Made by a program: the position numbers and the translations under genes. A stretch of DNA of 19,298 bases from NCBI GenBank assembly GCA_002336725.1, contig DDEO01000219.1, positions 1-19,298 on the forward strand, written 5' to 3'. The notes beneath the pieces were generated by a model. The model had not been told where the DNA came from, made no database searches, and saw only the letters and a list, made by a program, of their open reading frames with translations. Within the stretch, counting starts at the first letter, position 1; every line of letters starts with the position of its first letter. Positions 14,390-19,298 of the stretch are shown here, in pieces. The stretch comes from Bacteroidetes bacterium UBA1952 (GTDB lineage: Bacteria > Bacteroidota > Bacteroidia > Chitinophagales > Chitinophagaceae).

Positions 14390-15289
14390 TTAAATCTTAT
14401 CAAACAGGAAGGCCAGCAACACCAGCGGCAAGTATATCAGCGAGGCAAACATGGTTTTTTTCGCCGAAGGCATATCATTTTTCAAATAAAAAACCACGGA
14501 GGCATTGACCATATAGACCGCTGCCAGCATCCCGACAAACATTCCCCAGTTGCCAACGATGCCCAGCGCACGCGGCACAATAGCGAGCGGAAACAGCGCC
14601 AGGCTGTAAATGATGCACTGAAAACCGGTGAAGCGCGTTTTGCCGGCCCGCGAAGGCAGGAGCCGAATCCCTGCTTTTTCGTATTCCTCATATCCCAGAA
14701 AACCAATGGCCCAAAAATGCGGAAACTGCCAGAAAAACTGAATCAGAAACAGCGCCACGCCGCCCCACCCGATGCTGCCGGTAGCAGCCACCCAGCCAAT
14801 GAGCGGCGGCAAAGCGCCCGGAATCGCACCCACGGCCACGGCCACAGGATGCACCTTTTTGAGCGGCGTATAAGCAAAAGCATAGAGCAGCAGCGAGACA
14901 AAGGACAGCACGCCGGCCAGCGCATTAAACTGAAGGGTGATGACCAGCAGGCCCGCAATTCCGGAAATCAGGGCTACAGCCCAGGCCTCGCCAGCCTGCA
15001 TCCGGCCATCGGGCAAAGGGCGCGTCCGGGTGCGCTTCATCAGCGCGTCGGAGCGGCGCTCCAGAATTTGATTGATGGTATTGGCGCTGCCGGTAACAAG
15101 GATGCCGGCGGCAAAAAGAGCCAGCAAATCAGGCAGATAGAAGTGGCCTTTGGGCGACAATAAATAGCCGATAACCGACGAAAAAACGACGAGAAAACTC
15201 AGATTGGGCTTTAAAAGTTGGGCATAATCCCGCACCTTACCGGTTACCGCCGTGTTTTTTGAAGTTTCTAAAGTCTGTTCCCGCAGCAT
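14390..15289 (-). CDS. ctaB: Protohaem IX farnesyltransferase (haem O synthase)
   Basis: CtaB transfers a farnesyl group to haem B to make haem O for the oxidase, in the inner membrane. The 299-residue protein (start ATG 15289) has about eight to nine helices. Visible family motifs are NQILERRSD (73-81) with MKRTRTRPLP (84-93), YTPLKK (140-145) followed by GAIPGALPPLIGW, and YEEYEKAGIRLLPS (200-213). In the first motif the usual acidic residue at the central position is Arg (R79), while E77 and D81 are kept. An ATG at 15376 would add 29 residues, but a TACTTTTG -7 box lies inside that extension and favours 15289. It is the first gene of the oxidase block. Confidence 0.95.
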   Translation of the reverse strand: MLREQTLETSKNTAVTGKVRDYAQLLKPNLSFLVVFSSVIGYLLSPKGHFYLPDLLALFAAGILVTGSANTINQILERRSDALMKRTRTRPLPDGRMQAGEAWAVALISGIAGLLVITLQFNALAGVLSFVSLLLYAFAYTPLKKVHPVAVAVGAIPGALPPLIGWVAATGSIGWGGVALFLIQFFWQFPHFWAIGFLGYEEYEKAGIRLLPSRAGKTRFTGFQCIIYSLALFPLAIVPRALGIVGNWGMFVGMLAAVYMVNASVVFYLKNDMPSAKKTMFASLIYLPLVLLAFLFDKI

Positions 15290-15313
15290 TACGTTGTCCT
15301 GTAAATAGGTATG

Positions 15314-15321
15314 CAAAAGTA
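15314..15321 (-). promoter_or_regulatory. -7 box (TACTTTTG) for the ctaB-cox block
   Basis: On the minus strand TACTTTTG is a perfect TAnnTTTG match, 24 nt before the ctaB ATG at 15289, giving a leader of about 18 nt. The same octamer lies before serA. A TTG further upstream is about 25 nt away, a little longer than usual for the -33 element. This promoter would drive the seven-gene block down to DUF420. Confidence 0.45.
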
Positions 15322-15437
15322 AGGCACAATCGCGGGGTTTAGCATTCAATAGCCTTAAAGCGCGTTTTGGAAACACGATTCTTACGCAATATCCTGCCCC
15401 TCTTTCAGAACCGCCGGGGCTGCGAAAAGGGCTTGTA

Positions 15438-15459
15438 TTTTCCGGAAATTTCCGGAAAA
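15438..15459. repeat. Tandem doublet of TTTCCGGAAA (second copy)
   Basis: A perfect 22-bp palindrome identical to 1-22, made of two abutting TTTCCGGAAA units (15439-15448, 15449-15458). It directly abuts the stop codon (15460-15462) of the small minus-strand gene and lies about 150 bp upstream of the ctaB start. The position just past a stop codon suits a role at the transcript end. Confidence 0.9.
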
Positions 15460-15768
15460 TTATGGGTGCGGCATCCGAAGTTTTTCGACCATATCATCGG
15501 TCATGTCTTCGCTATAAATGCCATATCCATTCACCAGCACACCTTTCAGACTGTGTTTGGGCGAAGAGATGGCGTATAGGATAGACGAATCGTCGGGATT
15601 GCTTTCGCCTTCAAAGCGGAAGAATTTATCCACCTCAAAATCTTTGCTAAACAATTTGGCGGCGCGGTTGCCGCATTCCAGGCAGTCCTGCAAGAGGTTA
15701 AAATCTTCGGTGTATCCCTGTTTCCGAAGGCCGGCCATGGCCAGAGAAAGGGTATCGTAGGCTTCCAT
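15460..15768 (-). CDS. Small conserved protein of the family often labelled phosphoribosylpyrophosphate synthetase
   Basis: A 102-residue soluble protein starting at ATG 15768 (MEAYDTLSLAMAGLRKQGYT). The pattern DFNLLQDCLEC, then a DFEVDKFFRFEGESNPDDSSILYAISS core and GVLVNGYGIY, matches a small Bacteroidota family that is frequently annotated as PRPP synthetase. None of the PRPP synthetase motifs is present and the protein is far too short, so that label is very likely wrong. Function is unknown. The frame is open 20 codons further upstream, but that extension is encoded by the CACGAAT repeat and is rejected. The gene ends at the edge of the TTTCCGGAAA doublet. Confidence 0.8.
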   Translation of the reverse strand: MEAYDTLSLAMAGLRKQGYTEDFNLLQDCLECGNRAAKLFSKDFEVDKFFRFEGESNPDDSSILYAISSPKHSLKGVLVNGYGIYSEDMTDDMVEKLRMPHP

Positions 15769-15815
15769 AACATTAGGTTTTAAAGGGAAAAAAATTTTAG
15801 AGAGCGTCTTTTTTT

Positions 15816-15843
15816 GCCACGAATGCACGAATGGACACGAATG
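15816..15843. repeat. CACGAAT interspersed repeat
   Basis: The segment carries GCCACGAATGCACGAATG followed by GACACGAATG: three CACGAAT-type units at about 10-bp spacing (starting 15818, 15827, 15836). From memory, closely similar GCCACGAAT...CACGAAT sequences recur between genes in Bacteroidota. It lies in the upstream region of the small gene at 15768 and is not coding. Confidence 0.65.
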
Positions 15844-15921
15844 CCAAACAAGAAAGCGCCCAGGTCAAAAGTATTGCCTTTTTGCATCCCTTGCGTTTCT
15901 ATGTCTATGCAAGAGGAGTTC

Positions 15922-16166
15922 ACTTTCCGGAAAAAAACTACTGCGCCTCCGCCGAAAAATTTCTCTTTCCGGAAAATCCCCTCTGCCCCTCTGCCGGAAA
16001 ATTTCTCTTTCCGAAAAATCCCTCCGCGCCTCTACGAGAAAAACCCGCTCTCCGGAAAATCCCTCTGCGCCTCTGCGCCTCTGCGAGAAAAACCGCTCTC
16101 CGGAAAATCCCTCTGCGAGAAAACCCCACTTTCCGGAAAATCCCTCCGCGCCTCTGCGAGAAAAAT
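15922..16166. repeat. Six-unit degenerate tandem array with embedded TTTCCGGAAA palindromes
   Basis: Six units of about 32-48 bp follow one another, each starting with (A/C)CTTTCCGGAAAA or a variant and continuing into CCCTCTGCGCCTCTGCGAGA-like sequence. Perfect TTTCCGGAAA is kept at 15924-15933, 15966-15975 and 16130-16139; the other units carry one or two changes. CTCTGCG sub-repeats vary in number between units, which suggests slippage or unequal recombination. The array ends directly at the stop codon (16167-16169) of the MFS gene. Repeated frames are open on both strands (for example minus 15938-16129), but they encode only monotonous Arg/Gly/Phe repeats and are not taken as genes. Confidence 0.85.
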
Positions 16167-17564
16167 CTACGCCGCCCGCATATTCACGCCATCCGATGGA
16201 TGAAGCCGCCGGAACACCAGGCCAGAGAGAATCGTGAGTGCGCCCATCACCATAAAAGTATGCTGAAAAGCCGGATGCACCGCCGCGCCGGAAACCACCG
16301 TACCGCCAACGTTTCCTTCAAAAACCTTCAACACCAGCAGTCCGAAAGCCGTCCCAAAACCCAAAGCCAGTTGCTGATTGACCGAAATAAGCGAGTTGCC
16401 GCTGCTCGTCAGATGCTGCCGCAAATCGGCAATGGAAATGGTATTCATAGACGTGAACTGCACCGAGTTGAAAAAGCCCAGCGTGGCCAGCAGCGGAATG
16501 AAAACATACGGCGAATTGTGGATGCCCGGCAGCGAGAGCGACAGAATAATCACCCCGATAATCATCGTATTGACCAGCAGCGTATTGCGATAGCCAAAGC
16601 GATTGAGAATTTTCACGACAAACGATTTCCCAACCATCGCCGTCAGCGCCATCGGTGCCACAATCCAGCCCGAAGTAACGGCGCTCTGCCCGTAGGCCAG
16701 TTGAATCATCAGCGGCACCAGCAGCGGCACGGCACTAATGCCGAGCCGCGTAGCCAGGTTGCCCAGAATGCCCACCCGAAAGGTGCGGATTTGAAACAGA
16801 TTGAGCGGAAAAATAGGATTCTCGTCCTTCTTGGCGTGGCGGTAATAGTAGTAGAGCAGCAGGAAGCCGAAGATAAAAACAAGCAGCACCGGCGTGGTTT
16901 GCATCGCATTGCCCAGCCCTTCCAGCGCCAGCGACAAGGTCAGCGAAGCACCGGCAAAAATCATAAAGCCTTTGAGGTCGAAATCCGGCTTTTCGCTTTT
17001 ATAATCGGGCATATAGCGGATGCCCAGAAATATACCAATAAGGCCAATGGGAATATTTATCAGGAATATCCAGTGCCAGGAGAAATAATCCACCAGGTAG
17101 CCGCCCACCAGCGGCCCCATCACCGGCCCGATGAGCGCAGGAATAATGGCAAAGTTCATGGCCCGCACCAGTTCGTTTTTGTCAAAGGTTTTTATCAACG
17201 CCAGTCGGCCCACCGGTGTCATCAGCGAGCCTCCCAGCCCCTGCACCACGCGGGCAATCACCAGATGAGACAAGGTTTGAGAAACGGCACACAGCACCGA
17301 GCCAATCGTAAAAAGCAGCAGCGCAGCGACAAAGATTTTGCGGGTGCCGAATTTATCGGCCAGAAAACCCGAAGCGGGCATAAAAACAGCCAGCGTCAGC
17401 ACATAGCTGATGATGGCGTTTTGCATATTGAGTGGCGATTCGCCCAGGTCGCGGGCAATAGCGGGCAGCGAGGTATTGAGGATGGTAGAGTCCAGCATCT
17501 GCATGAAAATGGACGTAGCCAGAATCAGGGGCAGAATTTTCTTGGTGTTATCGGTTTCGCTCAT
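16167..17564 (-). CDS. DHA2-family MFS drug/solute exporter
   Basis: This is a proton-driven inner-membrane exporter of the DHA2 (14-helix) branch. The 465-residue protein starts at ATG 17564 (MSETDNTKKILPLILATSIF); the frame is open another 119 codons upstream, but that stretch is repeat-rich, Cys/Arg-rich and not protein-like. Family motifs visible are LDSTILNTSLP (24-34), motif A GFLADKFGTRK (66-76), motif C GPVMGPLVGG (146-155) and WHWIFLINIPIG (163-174). Length is close to MdtD-like members and shorter than EmrB. No membrane-fusion protein or outer-membrane channel gene accompanies it, so the substrate cannot be predicted. It lies downstream of serA on the same strand, separated by about 300 bp with GACTTGWCAAGTC repeats. 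Confidence 0.92.
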   Translation of the reverse strand: MSETDNTKKILPLILATSIFMQMLDSTILNTSLPAIARDLGESPLNMQNAIISYVLTLAVFMPASGFLADKFGTRKIFVAALLLFTIGSVLCAVSQTLSHLVIARVVQGLGGSLMTPVGRLALIKTFDKNELVRAMNFAIIPALIGPVMGPLVGGYLVDYFSWHWIFLINIPIGLIGIFLGIRYMPDYKSEKPDFDLKGFMIFAGASLTLSLALEGLGNAMQTTPVLLVFIFGFLLLYYYYRHAKKDENPIFPLNLFQIRTFRVGILGNLATRLGISAVPLLVPLMIQLAYGQSAVTSGWIVAPMALTAMVGKSFVVKILNRFGYRNTLLVNTMIIGVIILSLSLPGIHNSPYVFIPLLATLGFFNSVQFTSMNTISIADLRQHLTSSGNSLISVNQQLALGFGTAFGLLVLKVFEGNVGGTVVSGAAVHPAFQHTFMVMGALTILSGLVFRRLHPSDGVNMRAA

Positions 17565-17745
17565 AGTCGGGAGGCACACTTGGGACACAGAGCGGGTACA
17601 GAAATTGGGCCAGCCGGATGCAGGACTTGACAAGTCGCGGGGTCTTATGACTTGACAAGTCCGCATACGTATTGCTGATTGACTTGTCAAGTCTGATGTA
17701 CTCATTACGCTTTTACACTTTAGACTTGACAAGTCGCGCTCAACC
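17565..17745. repeat. Cluster of four GACTTGWCAAGTC palindromes upstream of the MFS gene
   Basis: Four perfect 13-bp copies lie at 17624-17636, 17649-17661, 17681-17693 and 17723-17735. Start-to-start spacings are 25, 32 and 42 bp. Three copies have A and one has T at the centre. Flanks often extend as CGC or GCG. The cluster sits 60-170 bp upstream of the exporter start codon. It could be a set of operators, transcript hairpins, or a repeat element. No repeat-associated transposase gene is in the window. Confidence 0.85.
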
Positions 17746-17862
17746 TTACTCCTCCATATTTCCGAAAATCCCATCCGCTGCCGGCGGCACGCCCTCGCCT
17801 TTGAGGTAGGAAAGCAGGTTAAAGGCAGTTTTCTCAGAAAAACCAATTTGGTAAAAGCCTGC
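17746..17862 (-). other. Open 38-codon extension in frame after the serA stop codon
   Basis: Directly after the serA TAG the same frame stays open for 38 codons (starts AGFYQIGFSEKTAFN, ends GIFGNMEE, then TAA at 17746-17748). Its amino-acid make-up is protein-like and better than the other two frames. There is no ATG, GTG or TTG near its beginning. SerA itself ends as expected for the family (TIRVRVVY), so this is not its normal C-terminus. It may be the remaining 3' end of a gene that lost its front, a readthrough extension, or chance. Confidence 0.35.
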
Positions 17863-19089
17863 CTAATACACCACGCGAACGCGAATGGTGCCGTCCACCT
17901 CGCGCAGCAGTCGTGCAGCATCGCCGCTCACGGCTTGGTCCACATCCAGCGCCACATAGCCGATGCGCTCGCGGGTCTTCAGATACTGCCCCAGAATGTT
18001 TAATCCTTTTTGCGCCATCAGCGTGTTGATGTTGCCCAGCACACCCGGTTGGTTTCGGTGGATGTGCAGGATGCGGTGCGTTCCTTCCTGCGGCGGCAGA
18101 CTGATTTCCGGCAGCGTCAGAGCGCCTTGCGTGGCACCGGTTTCCAGAAATGCAAGCAACCTGCCGCTCACGTCCGTGCCGATATGCGCCTGCGCTTCCT
18201 CAGTAGATCCACCAATATGGGGTGTCAGCAACACATTGCTCAGTCCCTGAACCGGCGAGTGGAAAACATCGCCGTTGCGCTGCGGCTCCTCCTCAAAAAC
18301 ATCGGCGGCCAGGCCACCCAGACGACCCAAAAGGCGGGCTTCGCGCAGGGCTACAAAATCGGTAACCTCGCCACGGGCATAGTTGATGAGCAATGCGCCG
18401 GGCTTCATTTGCAGCAGGGTCTCCGCGTTGATGAGATGGCGCGTAGCAGCATTGGCCGGCACATGGAGCGTCAGGATGTCGGCAGTTTCCAACACGGCCT
18501 GCAACGAAGGCAGCGGGCGGGCATTGCCCAGCGGCAGCCGCTTTTCGATGTCATAGAAAACCACGGTCATGCCCAGCGCCTCGGCCAGCACACTGACCTG
18601 CGAGCCGATATTGCCGTAGCCAATGATGCCCAGGGTTTTGCCCCGCAACTCGCGGCTGCCGGTAGCGTCTTTTTGCCAGATGCCTTCGTGGGCCGCTTTG
18701 TTTTTGTCGGGAATTTGCCGGATGAGCATAATGGCCGCGCCAAGGGTCATCTCCGCCACGGAGCGGGTGTTGGAATAAGGCGCGTTGAAAACCGCAATGC
18801 CCCGGTCGGCAGCCGCTTCCTTAGCCACCTGATTGGTGCCGATGCAAAAGCAGCCCACGGCCAGCAGTTTGGGCGCTGCGGCCAGTGCCGCCGCCGACAG
18901 GTCGGTTTTGCTGCGAATGCCCACGAGGTGTACGTCGGCGAGCAGCGTTTGCAGTTGCTCCGGCGCGGGCGCACCGGGCAGGGTAACGATATTGGTATAG
19001 CCAGCCTGCCGGAAAGCCGCTACTGCGGTATCCGAGATATTTTCGGCCAGCAGAATTTTGATTTGGTCCCGGGGAAAGGAAGTGGTCAT
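17863..19089 (-). CDS. serA: D-3-phosphoglycerate dehydrogenase, serine-inhibitable type
   Basis: SerA oxidises 3-phosphoglycerate to 3-phosphohydroxypyruvate with NAD, the first step of serine synthesis, in the cytosol. The 408-residue protein is nearly the length of the E. coli enzyme (410). The NAD site is GIIGYGNIG (154-162). Catalytic residues are R239 (NYARG), E268 (EEEP) and H291 (PHIGGS). A C-terminal ACT domain begins at about 336 and contains H344, N346 and N364, the residues that bind the inhibitor serine in E. coli, so feedback inhibition by serine is likely. The hinge Trp is at 138. A TACTTTTG box ends 4 nt before the ATG, so the mRNA may be leaderless. GACTTGWCAAGTC palindromes lie on both sides of the gene. 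SerC and SerB are not visible. Confidence 0.97.
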   Translation of the reverse strand: MTTSFPRDQIKILLAENISDTAVAAFRQAGYTNIVTLPGAPAPEQLQTLLADVHLVGIRSKTDLSAAALAAAPKLLAVGCFCIGTNQVAKEAAADRGIAVFNAPYSNTRSVAEMTLGAAIMLIRQIPDKNKAAHEGIWQKDATGSRELRGKTLGIIGYGNIGSQVSVLAEALGMTVVFYDIEKRLPLGNARPLPSLQAVLETADILTLHVPANAATRHLINAETLLQMKPGALLINYARGEVTDFVALREARLLGRLGGLAADVFEEEPQRNGDVFHSPVQGLSNVLLTPHIGGSTEEAQAHIGTDVSGRLLAFLETGATQGALTLPEISLPPQEGTHRILHIHRNQPGVLGNINTLMAQKGLNILGQYLKTRERIGYVALDVDQAVSGDAARLLREVDGTIRVRVVY

Positions 19090-19093
19090 GCGG

Positions 19094-19101
19094 CAAAAGT
19101 A
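19094..19101 (-). promoter_or_regulatory. -7 box (TACTTTTG) abutting the serA start
   Basis: The minus-strand octamer TACTTTTG matches TAnnTTTG perfectly and is separated from the serA ATG (19089) by only CCGC. If it is the promoter, transcription would start at or within the ATG. No good -33 TTTG is found about 20 nt further upstream. Confidence 0.4.
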
Positions 19102-19163
19102 ATCCGCACCGGTTGGGAGTAGCGGCAGCTATTCAAGACAAGGCGCGGCGACGTTTTCCGTGC

Positions 19164-19234
19164 GACTTTACAAGTCTAAGGTATTTTTTAGACTTGTCAA
19201 GTCATCCATCTGCCATATACGGACTTGAAAAGTC
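19164..19234. repeat. Three GACTTGWCAAGTC-type palindromes upstream of serA
   Basis: One perfect copy (GACTTGTCAAGTC, 19191-19203) is flanked by two single-mismatch copies (GACTTTACAAGTC at 19164-19176 and GACTTGAAAAGTC at 19222-19234), at 27- and 31-bp start-to-start spacing. They lie between the serA start and the stop of the Gly-rich gene at the window edge. The same family forms a four-copy cluster on the other side of serA. Confidence 0.8.
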
Positions 19235-19244
19235 GTGGGGTGCG

Positions 19245-19298
19245 CTACCAGCTTCCGCTTGCGCCGCCGCCGCCGAAACTGCCGCCGCCGCCGCCGCC
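19245..19298 (-). CDS. C-terminal fragment of a Gly-rich TPM-domain or DUF2207-like protein (cut by window edge)
   Basis: Only the last 17 codons and the TAG stop are visible. On the minus strand they read GGGGGGSFGGGGASGSW, ending with stop 19245-19247. Poly-Gly tails ending in FGGGGASGSW or a close variant are typical of TPM-domain (YgcG-like) and DUF2207 membrane proteins, where a signal peptide and a membrane helix precede the tail. Which of the two it is cannot be told from this fragment. The gene runs in the same direction as serA, with the palindrome cluster between them. Confidence 0.7.
   Translation of the reverse strand, partial: GGGGGGSFGGGGASGSW

Noticed and set aside
15922..16166. 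Possible CRISPR array
   Set aside because: Units are degenerate, differ in length, have no unique spacers between identical repeats, and no cas genes are near.
15814..16203. Repeat-rich ORFs within the tandem array (plus 15814-16203, minus 15938-16129)
   Set aside because: They translate the same repeat unit over and over, start in the CACGAAT repeat or the array, and several frames are open at once, as expected for a repeat lacking stops.
15831..17630. 599-codon plus-strand ORF opposite the MFS exporter
   Set aside because: It begins in the repeat array and continues as an Arg/His/Gln-rich antisense frame of the exporter, with no domain.
17624..17735. GACTTGWCAAGTC cluster as CRISPR or attachment site
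   Set aside because: The 13-bp repeat is too short and spacings are irregular; no cas gene, integrase or tRNA is present.
17565..17921. 119-codon N-terminal extension of the MFS exporter
   Set aside because: It runs through GACTTGWCAAGTC repeats and the serA 3' end, is Cys/Arg-rich, and the ATG at 17564 matches the usual start of the family.
18010..19122. 370-codon plus-strand ORF opposite serA
   Set aside because: Antisense to serA, whose active-site and ACT residues are all conserved; the peptide is Arg/Gln/His-rich without motifs.

Overview
The window looks like a chromosomal stretch of a moderately GC-rich member of the Bacteroidota, perhaps Saprospiria or Chitinophagia (the class is inference). 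The grounds are: a Bacteroidota-style haem-copper oxidase accessory cluster (ctaB, two subunit III genes, a subunit IV-like gene, SCO1, DUF420); a PSP1/RicT protein with a Cys-rich N-terminus near holB; DUF2147; TAnnTTTG-type -7 boxes; and weak or absent Shine-Dalgarno sequences. Most genes are on the minus strand. Only the patatin-like gene and a small hypothetical gene are on the plus strand. No tRNA, rRNA, transposase, phage gene or CRISPR array was seen.

Layout in plus coordinates. 1-7750 holds housekeeping genes: a short-chain polyprenyl diphosphate synthase, a small unknown ORF on the plus strand, RNase R with a strong terminator-like hairpin, RicT/PSP1, DNA polymerase III delta', a secreted DUF2147 protein, and a small Cys-pair membrane protein. 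7846-10110 is a patatin-POTRA-Omp85 protein on the plus strand. 10148-15289 (minus, so transcribed right to left) is the respiratory block ctaB - coxIII - coxIII - coxIV - sco1 - esterase - DUF420, which supplies haem O synthesis, oxidase subunits and copper insertion. The catalytic subunits I and II are not in the window. 15460-19298 holds a small family commonly mislabelled PRPP synthetase, a DHA2-type MFS exporter, serine-inhibitable SerA, and the last 17 codons of a Gly-rich TPM/DUF2207-like protein cut by the window edge.

The most unusual content is repeats. The palindrome TTTCCGGAAA occurs 16 times as a perfect decamer. Twelve copies are intergenic (including two tandem doublets, one terminator loop and one tandem array) and four are inside genes. 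A second palindrome, GACTTGWCAAGTC, forms clusters on both sides of serA (four copies on one side, one perfect and two near-perfect on the other). Other intergenic elements are a CTATAAGGTTT hairpin, a CACGAAT repeat, a TCCAAT/CGAAG array, a GGACACGC hairpin, and a six-unit degenerate array between the small ORF and the exporter. Nothing resembles a defence or biosynthetic system. If something undescribed is here, it is most likely the TTTCCGGAAA element and its role.
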